A DNA stretch of 64,000 bases from Shimia sp040370365 (GCF_040370365.1 NZ_BAABWQ010000004.1:310001-374000); one strand, 5' to 3'; shown: positions 1 to 8,735, numbered from the stretch's first letter. Numbers and translations are program-made. The notes: generated by a model not told the origin, from the letters alone.

Positions 1-41
1 TGAAAGCTCTTCCATAATGGGGACAGTGACAGGACGGAGCC

Positions 42-1376
42 ATGATGAAACTGTTTTCCAGAAATCGGACTGAGCCGCAGCAACAGCAGTCCCAAAGGCA
101 GACTGCCGCGCTTGCGCCCAATGCGTTGAGCAAACTGAGCCGTGTCCTGACTTCTCCGCGTCCTCAAGCTACAAGCGGCCTCCCAATTGAGGGGAATAAA
201 ACGTGTCGTGATCTCCTTGACCGCCTACAGATACCCATAAATGCAGCAACCCCCGACCAAGTCGAAAGCGAACAGGTTCGTGATCGCGGCCAATTTTTGG
301 CTCGCCAAGAACGTTGGGAAGAGCTCGAAGACTTGATCCGAACTCATGATCAGAACCGCGCCTCCACCGCAACAGGCACACCTTTGGCTGAGCTGATGCT
401 GTTTGGTGCGCGTGCTGATGTGGTCCGCGCAGCCGAACATGCGCTCTTGCATGGCCGTCCGGCAGAGGATGCTGATTTCTTTTCCGGCATCGAGGCAATG
501 GAATATTTGCTAGAGGACTATCCGGATAGCTACCCGATGGCCTTGGTGGTTGCACATATGCATATCGACGTGGGTTGGGCCTGGCGTGGCGCGGCATCCA
601 AAGAGGATATTCGAGAACTCAATCGTGAAGCATTTCATGCTCATTTTGACCGAGCGTCTGACATTTTGTCTCGATACTGCCCCAAACAACACCACTCCCC
701 TGCCTTATCCGCAGCGCGCTGTGCTTTGCTTCCTGGCGAACACCAGCCTCTAAACACCCTGTGTTCGGAGTTTGAATCCCTGATCGCCCTAGATCCGCTC
801 AATCCGCGCCACATGCGTGCATTGGGGAATTATCTATTGCCACGTTGGTATGGCGACTTCGATCAACTAGATCTTCAAGCCCGCCGCATTGCCGCACAAA
901 CCTATGACATTTGGGGAGCAGGCGCTTATGCATGGGTGTGGTTTGATGCACTATTGGTCGATCCGACCGGGCTGGAAATGCTTGAGATTGAATATTTTAT
1001 TGATGGGGTAACCGACGCTCTGCAGCGCCGTGGAGACCAGCATTCGGCGAATTTGATGGCGGCACAATTGTATCGCAGCTGGCAGCATGCGCGCGCGCAA
1101 TATGGTGTGGATGGTCTGCGCGAAGATTTGCCCCCGGCGTTACGTCAGGCGTTTGAGATGGTTGTGCGCAAACATTTGCGGGAAATTCACCCACTTATCT
1201 GGGGACATGCTGAAATTGGCTTTGAAAACACTGCGCGCGTGATTTCAAAGGAGCGCTTGTCCGCCAAAGGCAAAGATGTCGCGCTTCAAGCGGTGGCAAT
1301 GCCGTTTATGAGCGGCCTACAGGCTGGGCAAACCGTGTATTTCACGCCCGAAGGCATCACTCAGGTGAACCCTTAG
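42..1376 (+). CDS. conserved-looking protein of unknown function, 444 aa
   Basis: I do not recognise this protein with certainty. It has no signal peptide and no membrane segment, so it is probably cytosolic. The first 60 residues are polar, rich in Gln and Ser, and look disordered. The rest is rich in Ala, Leu and aromatic residues in short helices, resembling helical-repeat (TPR-like) folds. A segment around residues 265-290 (PLNPRHMRALGNYLLPRW, then a Gly-Asp) is faintly like DUF4034 proteins, but this is only an impression. Two Met codons in tandem (42 and 45) follow the purine-rich GACGGAGCC, so the start is sound. The gene stands alone, 74 bases before gatB on the same strand. Confidence 0.7.
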   Translation: MMKLFSRNRTEPQQQQSQRQTAALAPNALSKLSRVLTSPRPQATSGLPIEGNKTCRDLLDRLQIPINAATPDQVESEQVRDRGQFLARQERWEELEDLIRTHDQNRASTATGTPLAELMLFGARADVVRAAEHALLHGRPAEDADFFSGIEAMEYLLEDYPDSYPMALVVAHMHIDVGWAWRGAASKEDIRELNREAFHAHFDRASDILSRYCPKQHHSPALSAARCALLPGEHQPLNTLCSEFESLIALDPLNPRHMRALGNYLLPRWYGDFDQLDLQARRIAAQTYDIWGAGAYAWVWFDALLVDPTGLEMLEIEYFIDGVTDALQRRGDQHSANLMAAQLYRSWQHARAQYGVDGLREDLPPALRQAFEMVVRKHLREIHPLIWGHAEIGFENTARVISKERLSAKGKDVALQAVAMPFMSGLQAGQTVYFTPEGITQVNP

Positions 1377-1450
1377 CTCACTGCCCCCTTGCTCCTTACT
1401 TCGCGCTGGCCTAGAACGCAGACCAGCCTGATATCTAAGGAGCGTGAGCG

Positions 1451-2962
1451 ATGCTCGACCTGACATACGAAACCCCCAAACCCAAAGTGATCGCGGGTGC
1501 CAAACATGACTGGGAGCTGGTCATTGGTATGGAGGTGCACGCACAGGTCTCTTCCAACGCAAAGCTGTTCTCCGGCGCCTCTACGCAGTTTGGTGCGGAA
1601 CCGAACTCCAACGTGGCCTTTGTGGACAGTGCAATGCCGGGCATGTTGCCGGTCATCAACGAATACTGCGTTGAGCAGGCTGTGCGCACCGGGCTTGGTC
1701 TGAAGGCAGAGATCCACCTTAAGTCTGCGTTTGACCGCAAGAACTATTTCTACCCGGATTTGCCGCAGGGCTATCAGATCTCCCAACTCTACGAACCTAT
1801 TGTTGGTGAAGGGGAAATCCTTGTCGATATGGGGCCGGGTGTGGCGCGTTTGGTGCGGATCGAACGTATCCACCTAGAGCAGGACGCTGGCAAATCGGTA
1901 CACGACATGGACCCCAATATGTCCTTTGTCGACCTGAACCGGACCGGTGTGGCGTTGATGGAGATTGTCAGCCGCCCCGACATTCGTGGCCCAGAAGAGG
2001 CTGCGGCCTATGTCACAAAGATGCGCCAGATTTTGCGCTATCTGGGCACCTGTGATGGCAACATGCAAAACGGCAATTTGCGTGCCGACGTAAACGTGTC
2101 GATCTGCCGTCCGGGTCAGTACGAAAAGTACATGGAAACGCAGGACTTCTCCCACCTTGGCACCCGCTGTGAGATCAAAAACATGAACTCCATGCGCTTT
2201 ATCCAAGCGGCGATCGAATATGAAGCCCGGCGGCAGATCGCAATTGTTGAGGCTGGTGGCAGCGTCGATCAGGAGACGCGCCTCTATGATCCTGACAAAA
2301 ACGAAACCCGCTCTATGCGTTCCAAAGAAGAGGCGCATGACTACCGCTACTTCCCTGACCCCGACCTGCTCCCACTGGAGATCGAACAGGGCTGGGTAGA
2401 TGACATTGCCAAGACGCTCCCGGAGCTGCCGGATGAGAAAAAGGCGCGGTTTGTCAAAGACTTCAACCTATCTGAATATGACGCATCCGTGCTGACTGCG
2501 GAGGCCGAAAGCGCCGCATTCTTTGAGGAAGTTGCCCAAGGCCGCAATGGAAAACTGGCCGCCAACTGGGTCATCAACGAACTGTTTGGTCGTCTGAAAA
2601 CAGAAGATCACGACATCACGGAAAGCCCAATTTCCCCGGCCCAGCTGGGCGGCATCATCGAGCTTATTTCCAGTGACGTGATCAGCGGAAAAATCGCCAA
2701 AGACCTGTTTGAGATTATCTACACCGAAGGGGGCGATCCAGCGCAAATCGTGGAAGAGCGCGGTATGAAACAGGTGACCGACACAGGCGCAATTGAGGCC
2801 GCTTTGGATGAGATCATCGCCGCCAACCCCGCGCAGGTGGAGAAGGCAAAACAGAACCCAAAACTGGCGGGCTGGTTTGTTGGTCAGGTGATGAAAGCCA
2901 CCGGTGGCAAGGCCAATCCCAAGGCCGTTAACCAATTGGTGGCGCAGAAGTTAAACGGCTAA
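1451..2962 (+). CDS. gatB: Asp-tRNA(Asn)/Glu-tRNA(Gln) amidotransferase subunit B
   Basis: GatB is the tRNA-binding and kinase subunit of the GatCAB amidotransferase, which turns mischarged Glu-tRNA(Gln) and Asp-tRNA(Asn) into the correct amidated forms in the cytosol. The N-terminal catalytic cradle begins at WELVIGMEVHAQ (about residue 21) and shows the family blocks YFYPDLPQGYQISQ and MEIVSRPD. The C-terminal third is the helical GatB/YqeY tail ending in GGKANPKAVNQLVAQKL. The length of 503 aa is typical. GAAGG-like bases (AAGGAGCG) precede the ATG. GatA and GatC are not nearby, which is common in this group. Identification is secure. Confidence 0.97.
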   Translation: MLDLTYETPKPKVIAGAKHDWELVIGMEVHAQVSSNAKLFSGASTQFGAEPNSNVAFVDSAMPGMLPVINEYCVEQAVRTGLGLKAEIHLKSAFDRKNYFYPDLPQGYQISQLYEPIVGEGEILVDMGPGVARLVRIERIHLEQDAGKSVHDMDPNMSFVDLNRTGVALMEIVSRPDIRGPEEAAAYVTKMRQILRYLGTCDGNMQNGNLRADVNVSICRPGQYEKYMETQDFSHLGTRCEIKNMNSMRFIQAAIEYEARRQIAIVEAGGSVDQETRLYDPDKNETRSMRSKEEAHDYRYFPDPDLLPLEIEQGWVDDIAKTLPELPDEKKARFVKDFNLSEYDASVLTAEAESAAFFEEVAQGRNGKLAANWVINELFGRLKTEDHDITESPISPAQLGGIIELISSDVISGKIAKDLFEIIYTEGGDPAQIVEERGMKQVTDTGAIEAALDEIIAANPAQVEKAKQNPKLAGWFVGQVMKATGGKANPKAVNQLVAQKLNG

Positions 2963-3405
2963 ATCGCTCGTCGGTTTTGCGTCTGTATTACAGTGTTATC
3001 GCGTCGGTGCAAAATCCGGCGCGTTTCGCGTTTTTGGCGTTAACTTTTCAACGGCAGAGACCGCATCGTTGAAGCACTTTTGGGAACGGCAGCTAAGCGC
3101 AGTAAGCTGAGTTTGCACAGTATTGCGAACGGCCCAAACCTCCCGTTCATGAACTTTGCGGCGAAAGGCCGCTTCGAACCCATAGCGGGCGTCATCTTTG
3201 GACACCAAAAGAAGACCATGAGCTAAAGGGGGTATCCCGGCGGCAGTTGGATGGACCTAAAGCGCGAAGCGATCTTGAATGTTAGCTATGGGTTCCCGAA
3301 GCGACCCGAGCTGTGCGATTGTAGGTCGTTTTCGATACCGGTCTCTTGATTTCAAAACGGGTCGATGCAACCGTAGCGGTTGCAACGTGATGGCGGGACG
3401 GCGCA
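2963..3405. other. 443-base gap between gatB and the Mrr-type nuclease gene
   Basis: No convincing gene. A 70-codon minus-strand frame at 2996-3208 has no good ribosome site; its end resembles the spurious reading frames that dispersed intergenic elements often give in Rhodobacteraceae. A perfect 6-bp inverted repeat GCAACC-5-GGTTGC lies at 3367-3383, 23 bases before the start of the nuclease gene, and could be an operator or part of the leader. The gap probably marks the edge of the accessory cassette that follows. Confidence 0.4.
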
Positions 3406-5106
3406 TTGGGAAAGATTTCATATCAATCGACAAATCTGCAAAACATTCAAGCGGGAGAACTACGCGCCAAATTTAGCGCGGCGGGTGACCGCATACTCCG
3501 GTATTATATGGATTTTCGTCACGTTGTTCTTGATCTGCACAAAGAGTTGAGCGCCCCTGAGATTTCGATCTTACAGAATAAGGTCGACACACTGATGGCG
3601 CAGTGGGACAAAAAGTACGAAGCGTACCTCAGAAAGGAAGAGGCGGCATCAGGCAAGGAACTTGCTGATCAAATGAGTACGGATGCGGCGTTCCGCCGTG
3701 ATCGGTTGGATAATACATTGCGCCATACGCTTTCAGTTGATGACACGGTTGATTGGAATATTCTCAAAGACAACTCCAAGTTTGAGCGCGAGAGGTATGC
3801 GAGGCAGCCCAAAGAGGAAAGGGTTACGCTGACTGCGCCACCACCTCTCAAGGTCGGCTTCTTTCAGGTTCTATTTGGGCAACGTGGAAAACTTCAAGCG
3901 CAGTACGATGCTCAAGTTGCCAACTACACTCGCGAAGTAGAGCGGGTGAAATCCGCAAATGCGAAAGCACATGCCGAATGGGTCGCAGCGCGTGACCAAT
4001 GGAACGCCGATCAGGATGAGAAAGCCCGCATCTTTGCTGAGGCACAAGACGCCGAGAACGGAAAGGTAGATGCGCTCAAGTCCGCTTGGCAAAACGGTCA
4101 ACCCGAAGCCGTCGAGGAACATGCTTCGATTGTTCTTGAAGCCTCTGATCACGATGAAGCGGTGCCGAAGCGATGGGAAATTCAGTACAGCCCAGAAACC
4201 AAGCTACTTGTTGTCGAGTACATGCTTCCTGCGCCTGAAGATTTGCCGGTAACAAAGTCAGTGCGATACGTGGCGTCAACAGGAGAGTTGAAGGAAACAA
4301 ACATAAGCGAACGTGATCGCAAGGCGCTTTACGACAATCTATGTTATCAGATTTGCCTGAGAACGATCCATGAGTTGCACGAAGCTGATAGCCCCGGCAA
4401 CATTGAAAACATCGCATTCAACGGTTGGGCCGATACCATTGATCGTGCAACTGGTCAGCAGGTCACTGCTACTGTCCTTTCGGTCATGACAAGCAAGAGC
4501 GACTTCCTGCAAATCAACCTTGGGCAGGTGGACCCCAAGGCTTGCTTCAAGTCCTTGAAAGGCGTCTCAGCGGCTTCGCTTGTTGGGCTGACGCCGATTG
4601 CACCGGTCATCGAACTTGAGAAAACGGACAAGCGGTTCGTTGAAGCGAGAGCCTCTCAGGTCGCTGCCGATGGAACTACGAATTTGGCGGCAATGGACTG
4701 GGAGGAATTTGAGCATCTTGTCAGAGAACTCTTCGAGAAAGAATTTGCTTCAAGAGGTGGTGAAGTGAAAGTCACCCGATCAAGCAGCGATGGCGGCGTT
4801 GACGCGGTTGCATTCGATCCTGATCCAATCACCGGGGGCAAGATCGTCATTCAAGCCAAACGGTACACTCGTACTGTCGGGGTCGGCGCTGTGCGCGATC
4901 TATTTGGAACGACGATGAATGAGGGAGCGAGTAAGGGCATTCTTGTCACAACGGCTGACTACGGGCCTGATGCATACAAATTCGCATCCGGTAAGCCGAT
5001 CACTCTGATGACCGGTTCCCATCTTCTGCATCTTTTGGAGAAGCACGGTGTCAATGCCAAGATCGACATCAAGGCGGCAAGGGCTGAAATGGGAATGGGT
5101 TCATAG
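3406..5106 (+). CDS. Mrr-type restriction endonuclease-like protein, 566 aa
   Basis: The C-terminal part (from about residue 430, MDWEEFEHLVRELFEKEF) is an Mrr_cat nuclease domain of the PD-(D/E)XK fold. The catalytic pattern is visible: D466 in GGVDAV, then Q483 and K485 in VIQAKRY, followed by the typical GVGAVRDLFG and GILVTTADYG blocks. Such domains are found in type IV enzymes that cut modified DNA and in other defence proteins. The N-terminal 400 residues are largely charged helix with possible coiled coil (about 25-60 and 165-215) and have no domain I recognise. The start is uncertain: TTG at 3406 gives the longest frame, an ATG at 3508 also fits. No methylase gene is nearby. The next gene, 92 bases on, may belong to the same cassette. 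Confidence 0.85.
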   Translation: MGKISYQSTNLQNIQAGELRAKFSAAGDRILRYYMDFRHVVLDLHKELSAPEISILQNKVDTLMAQWDKKYEAYLRKEEAASGKELADQMSTDAAFRRDRLDNTLRHTLSVDDTVDWNILKDNSKFERERYARQPKEERVTLTAPPPLKVGFFQVLFGQRGKLQAQYDAQVANYTREVERVKSANAKAHAEWVAARDQWNADQDEKARIFAEAQDAENGKVDALKSAWQNGQPEAVEEHASIVLEASDHDEAVPKRWEIQYSPETKLLVVEYMLPAPEDLPVTKSVRYVASTGELKETNISERDRKALYDNLCYQICLRTIHELHEADSPGNIENIAFNGWADTIDRATGQQVTATVLSVMTSKSDFLQINLGQVDPKACFKSLKGVSAASLVGLTPIAPVIELEKTDKRFVEARASQVAADGTTNLAAMDWEEFEHLVRELFEKEFASRGGEVKVTRSSSDGGVDAVAFDPDPITGGKIVIQAKRYTRTVGVGAVRDLFGTTMNEGASKGILVTTADYGPDAYKFASGKPITLMTGSHLLHLLEKHGVNAKIDIKAARAEMGMGS

Positions 5107-5198
5107 CCTAAAACTCACCGAAACGGGCAGCTATTCAAGTTAATCACTAGAATTCGCAAGAAATTGGGTCGACAACGCAGTCACACGGAGAGAAGTAA

Positions 5199-5600
5199 TT
5201 GACCGTATCCTTAGAAACCACGCAGATAATAAGATCTAAAGCGGCGGCAGAATGGCCAGACGACTTTGAGATGCAGCGCGACGTTATTGAAGAGCAAACG
5301 GAAGCTGCTGAAAAAATGTTCCACTATCAGCAGAATTTGGACACGACAAACGAGATTGTTGACACCTGTTTGCGCAAGTCTCTTTCGGAGTGGCCCAACG
5401 ACTTTTCGATGCAAGTTCATGTCTTTGAGGGGCAGATTGATGCTGCTTCAAATTTTTTTGAATATGAGAACCCAAAGGTAAATCAAGAGGTGCTTGAAGG
5501 TATCAAGACCAAGGCCTTTTCGGAGTGGCCTGATGACTATGAGATGATGTTGCACGTCTTGATTGAACAGGTTGCGGCTTGGGAAGAGTTGTACGGCTGA
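5199..5600 (+). CDS. protein of three tandem W-P-(D/N)-D repeats, 133 aa, unknown function
   Basis: The whole protein is three imperfect repeats of about 45 residues, with the core AEWPDDFEMQ, SEWPNDFSMQ and SEWPDDYEMM (Trp at 19, 65 and 110). Each core is preceded by a K/R-x-x-A/S helix and followed by an acidic stretch with a conserved Gln (EEQTEA, EGQIDA, IEQVAA). It is acidic, has no signal peptide and no Cys pair. The start is TTG at 5199 behind a good ribosome site (GGAGAGAAG). It sits 92 bases after the Mrr-type nuclease on the same strand. I know no function for this repeat; a partner or regulator of the nuclease is possible but only guessed from position. Confidence 0.75.
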   Translation: MTVSLETTQIIRSKAAAEWPDDFEMQRDVIEEQTEAAEKMFHYQQNLDTTNEIVDTCLRKSLSEWPNDFSMQVHVFEGQIDAASNFFEYENPKVNQEVLEGIKTKAFSEWPDDYEMMLHVLIEQVAAWEELYG

Positions 5601-5750
5601 AGGCCATAGGCCCACACCAGTTAGACTGATGGCGTTCAAGCAGGCTTTCTAACCTTTTCAACCAAGCTCTACAGCCGCAATACTAGCTAAGCTGACTTTC
5701 AAACAGACCGCAGCGAGAGTCCGCTTACCGCCCTTGGTGACGATAGACCA

Positions 5751-5776
5751 TGTCTGCTTTGGGCTGGAAGCAGACA
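5751..5776. repeat. 9-bp perfect inverted repeat in a dispersed-type intergenic element
   Basis: TGTCTGCTT and its exact complement AAGCAGACA are separated by eight bases. It lies in the 218-base gap between two convergent genes. Sequences of the form TGTCNGCTT-loop-AAGCNGACA recur between genes in many alphaproteobacterial genomes and give rise to falsely annotated small proteins beginning MSALGWKQT; this copy does the same at 5750. A partial relative may lie at about 50877-50930. Confidence 0.55.
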
Positions 5777-5818
5777 GCGGCTGTCACCGCACCGCCCTCT
5801 TCCGACCCGTTTCAGCGC

Positions 5819-6604
5819 TTAACCCGGAAAGATCTTTTTGAAGTGGGCGTCAAAATAATCCCACGTGTAGACCGCGCTGTTGCCGGCATAGCCTTCGTAG
5901 TAGGATTTGCCGCTTGTCGTGGGCAAGCCCGCCCAGATCTTGGCAAGGTTGAGCATAAAGTCGGCGCGCGGCATGTCGGCGGCGAGGAAATCGCTCAGCC
6001 CTGCCTCTTCTAACAGCTGATGTGCCAGCTGGTCCTGCACCTCCGGGCTGAAGGGCTTGTTGAGTGGCACCGCCTGATGGCGGACGAGACGGCGCAGGGT
6101 GGCGGGGATGAATTGATAGCGCCCGATGGCATGGGGCTGTCCCGGGGTGGCGTCAATCCACTGATAGAGCTCTTCGATTGTCATATCGGTTGGCCGCTTG
6201 GCCGGTCGGATCCGGGCACCGTGCTGCACAGCATCATACCCGGCCTTGCCTGCCTCCGCTCCCGCAATCAAGGTCATAAGCTGCTTGGCGGCAGACGGCA
6301 GGACTTGGATCGGCGCAAAGAGGCCGCCGCTGGCGCGACCGCGAAACAGGCTCGCTGCCCCGGGGCGCAAGGCGACGGCACCACGGCTGACATCGGCGCC
6401 GGAGGGCTGCGCAAGCGCCGCCTGTTGCGGCACAAGGGGGGCGGCATCAGTGAGGGAGGCACGCTTCACAAAGAAGCCATTCTGGAGCAGCGAACCATTT
6501 TTTGCCTGCACATCGGGGGCCGTGAGGCAGAGGATCAGGAGACTGAAGCGCAAGGATGCGTCAATAGGCATTGGAACCGGCTTTCTGCTGGCGGGGTGTT
6601 TCAT
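5819..6604 (-). CDS. secreted phage-lysozyme-like muramidase family protein
   Basis: The C-terminal 150 residues resemble the lambda-endolysin type of muramidase (COG4678): the segment IAGAEAGKAGYDAV carries the likely catalytic Glu, and HAIGRYQFIPATL is the family's GRYQ block. Such enzymes cleave the glycan strands of peptidoglycan. The N-terminus has a positive stretch (KHPASRK) and a hydrophobic core ending LTAPDVQA, a plausible signal peptide, so it should act in the periplasm. A Pro/Ala-rich linker joins the two parts. The start chosen is the ATG at 6604; an internal ATG at 6571 is also possible. It is a lone gene with no holin, spanin or phage genes around it, so it is more likely a cell-wall remodelling enzyme than prophage remains. 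Confidence 0.75.
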   Translation of the reverse strand: MKHPASRKPVPMPIDASLRFSLLILCLTAPDVQAKNGSLLQNGFFVKRASLTDAAPLVPQQAALAQPSGADVSRGAVALRPGAASLFRGRASGGLFAPIQVLPSAAKQLMTLIAGAEAGKAGYDAVQHGARIRPAKRPTDMTIEELYQWIDATPGQPHAIGRYQFIPATLRRLVRHQAVPLNKPFSPEVQDQLAHQLLEEAGLSDFLAADMPRADFMLNLAKIWAGLPTTSGKSYYEGYAGNSAVYTWDYFDAHFKKIFPG

Positions 6605-6761
6605 GCGCAATATGCGGACATAGGCTTGATAAACCGTTTACCGACACATCCTTTCCTCGCGAGCCGGATGGGCTTCGGAGCGGGTAGACATCTCTGTTCT
6701 GCTTTATCGTCGAAGATGCATTTGTCATAAGCGTACGAAACCCAGCTTGGAACCTCACCTC

Positions 6762-7238
6762 ATGACCACCGCCCCCCTCCTCTCCGCCCCCATGCCGATC
6801 GAGCCGCAGTGGCTCGACTACAACGGGCATTTGAATATGGCCTATTACAACGTGCTGTTTGATCGCGGGGTGGATCAGGTATTTGAGACGTTGGGTTTTG
6901 GCCCCGCCTATCGGGAGCGCACCGGCAATACGACGTTTTCAGCTGAGTTTCACCTTTGCTACATTCGCGAACTGCATTTGGGGGATGAGGTAACGGCGAG
7001 TTTTCAGTTGTTGGATCACGACGCCAAGAGCTTTCATTTCTATCAGGAACTGCGCCATACGGATGGGTGGCTGTCGGCAACTGGTGAGGGCATGGGGCTG
7101 CATATCGACCAAAGCGGCCCACGTGTGGCGCCAATGCCGGAGGACATTCTGGCGCGGCTTGATGCCTTGGCCAGAGAGCATAGCGCCCTGCCCCAACCAG
7201 AGCGGGTAGGCCGGCAGATAGGCATTCGTCGCAAGTGA
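6762..7238 (+). CDS. hotdog-fold acyl-CoA thioesterase
   Basis: This 158-residue protein is a 4-hydroxybenzoyl-CoA thioesterase-type hotdog protein that should hydrolyse an acyl-CoA in the cytosol. The segment WLDYNGHLNMAYYNVLFD holds the family's Asp/His-Asn helix region, and the sheet segments around FSAEFHLCYIRELHLGDEV and SFHFYQELRH follow in the expected order. The same subfamily occurs with carnitine and choline degradation genes, but none is seen here, so the substrate is unknown. The ATG at 6762 is preferred to an in-frame TTG at 6747 because the latter lacks a ribosome site. Single gene, divergent from the lysozyme-like gene. Confidence 0.82.
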   Translation: MTTAPLLSAPMPIEPQWLDYNGHLNMAYYNVLFDRGVDQVFETLGFGPAYRERTGNTTFSAEFHLCYIRELHLGDEVTASFQLLDHDAKSFHFYQELRHTDGWLSATGEGMGLHIDQSGPRVAPMPEDILARLDALAREHSALPQPERVGRQIGIRRK

Positions 7239-7332
7239 CACGATGCAAGGGCGACACGGTTGGCACGCTTGCTGAGTCCTTGTGTGCAAAAGGCTGGACG
7301 AATGGCAAGCTGCGTGAAACGGTGAGCGCCAA

Positions 7333-7926
7333 ATGGCGGACGTGATAGATATTATTCAAGAACGCAAGGAACTGCCTCAGTTTCTGGAGCGTGATGGGCT
7401 GATCGGTATCGAACTGGGCGTGGCGCAGGGCTGGTACTCAAAGCGATTGATGGAAGGTGGGCTGTTCACCGAGCTTTATGGCGTGGACATTTATGGCGAC
7501 CATCACGACACCAAAGAATACATCAAAGCATTGAAAAATGTGGGCATGGGGCAGAACTATTGGCTGCTGCGGATGACGTTTGAGGACGCATTGGATGCCT
7601 TTCCCGACGAATACTTCGATTTTGTCTACATCGATGGCTACGCCCATACCGGCGAAGAACGCGGCAAGACCATGTTTGACTGGTTTTCCAAGGTGAAGGT
7701 CGGCGGCATGATCGGTGGACACGACTATCACAAGAAATGGCCGTTGGTGCAGATCTGTGTCGATGCCCTGGCCGAAGATTTGGACCAGCCGGTGATGCGC
7801 ACCGCGATGTCCAAGAATCGTGATCCACAAGACAAGTTCCCAAGTTGGGCTTTGTTCAAAGAAAGAGCAGACGTTCCGGCCTATCCGGATCGGTTGCGAC
7901 AGTTGCCTAAGAAAATGCGTGGTTAG
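7333..7926 (+). CDS. class I SAM-dependent methyltransferase (Methyltransf_24 type)
   Basis: 197 residues with a Rossmann-type SAM site: IGIELGVAQGWYSKRLM (about residues 24-40) is the glycine-rich motif I, LYGVDIYGDHHD is motif II with the acidic residue after the second strand, and FDFVYIDGYAHTGEE is the Asp-rich motif seen in the Methyltransf_24 group. The closing segment GGMIGGHDYH is also typical. These enzymes often methylate small molecules or sugars; the substrate cannot be told from the sequence. No signal peptide. Neighbouring genes are unrelated, so context adds nothing. Confidence 0.85.
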   Translation: MADVIDIIQERKELPQFLERDGLIGIELGVAQGWYSKRLMEGGLFTELYGVDIYGDHHDTKEYIKALKNVGMGQNYWLLRMTFEDALDAFPDEYFDFVYIDGYAHTGEERGKTMFDWFSKVKVGGMIGGHDYHKKWPLVQICVDALAEDLDQPVMRTAMSKNRDPQDKFPSWALFKERADVPAYPDRLRQLPKKMRG

Positions 7927-7990
7927 CCTGCGCAAAGCCCGCTAAATGTGATCTAAGCTTTTGGCGGTAAGTTGGTTTGGAATGTATAGA

Positions 7991-8443
7991 ATGACGTTTG
8001 AATACAAAGTGATCCCCTCGCCCACCCGCGGCCAGAAAGGCAAAGGCGTGAAAGGCCCGGAGGGGCGATTTGCGCATGCTCTAGAATCGCAAATGAACCT
8101 TTTGGCCGGCAATGGCTGGGAATTTGTTCGCGCAGAAACACTGCCAAATGAAGAGCGCAGCGGGCTTACCGGATCAAATACAACCTATCGCTCAGTGCTG
8201 GTGTTTCGCCGCGCCAAAGCCGGAGACGTGGCGGCCTTTCAACCTGAAAGTTTAGCGCCTCCCAAGACCGCTGAGTTGCCAGCGCCACAAGCAGACAACA
8301 CGCCATCAGATGACGAGACGCTGGTTCTGGAAGAGAACGACAAAACAGGTGCCTCCGCAGTCAAGGACCCAGACGAGGGTGACACTCTGCAAGACGTGCC
8401 CGACGTTCTTAAGAAACGTGTAGAAACTCTTGAACGACCGTAG
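7991..8443 (+). CDS. DUF4177-containing protein
   Basis: The first 75 residues form a DUF4177 unit (FEYKVIPSPTRG at the start, LESQMNLLAGNGWEFVRAE in the middle, then a closing strand YRSVLVFRR). The remaining half is acidic, rich in Pro, Asp, Glu and Thr, and probably disordered, ending in a short charged helix (VLKKRVETLE). Function is unknown for this domain. Start candidates are ATG 7982 and ATG 7991; the latter has GGA nine bases upstream and begins with the conserved MTFEYK. The gene is convergent with bolA. Confidence 0.8.
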   Translation: MTFEYKVIPSPTRGQKGKGVKGPEGRFAHALESQMNLLAGNGWEFVRAETLPNEERSGLTGSNTTYRSVLVFRRAKAGDVAAFQPESLAPPKTAELPAPQADNTPSDDETLVLEENDKTGASAVKDPDEGDTLQDVPDVLKKRVETLERP

Positions 8444-8474
8444 TCGGCGACAATATGCCTGAAAATTGTGCGCC

Positions 8475-8735
8475 CTACGGCGTGTCGATGTCCAGCGCCA
8501 ACGCATGGATGCGGCCAATCATCTCTGGGCCAAGTGCAGCATGTACAGCGCGATGTCGCGCAAGACGGTTTTTTCCAGAAAATGCAGCGGCTCGGATGCG
8601 CACGTTGAAGTGGCTTTCCCCTGTCGCGGGGGCTCCGGCATGTCCGGCATGACGCGCGCTGTCATCGTGTACTTCCAGTTCGGTTGGCGAAAACGCGCTT
8701 GCCAACTTATTGTGAATTTCCTGTGCAACGCTCAT
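8475..8735 (-). CDS. bolA: BolA family protein
   Basis: 86 residues that match BolA over its full length: an N-terminal helix (AQEIHNKLASAF), then PTELEVHDDSARHAGH, SHFNVRIRAAAFSGKNRLAR and HRAVHAALGPEM. The conserved His in the FSGKNRLARHR region and the nearby loop are the residues by which BolA proteins share an iron-sulfur cluster with monothiol glutaredoxins. It probably acts in cytosolic Fe-S or iron handling. The frame is open for 59 more codons upstream, but the ATG at 8735 fits the family start. It is divergent from the J-domain gene, an arrangement common in Rhodobacteraceae next to cobS/cobT. Confidence 0.92.
   Translation of the reverse strand: MSVAQEIHNKLASAFSPTELEVHDDSARHAGHAGAPATGESHFNVRIRAAAFSGKNRLARHRAVHAALGPEMIGRIHALALDIDTP

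Noticed and set aside
2996..3208. 70-codon minus-strand frame after gatB
   Set aside because: No ribosome site, no recognised domain, and a composition like non-coding elements; described only as part of the gap.
5750..6013. Plus-strand frame beginning MSALGWKQT
   Set aside because: It reads through a hairpin element and then antisense through the lysozyme-like gene. This N-terminus is a known kind of false prediction from dispersed intergenic elements.
5819..6604. Prophage remnant around the lysozyme-like gene
   Set aside because: The protein has a signal peptide and no phage structural, integrase or holin genes are near.
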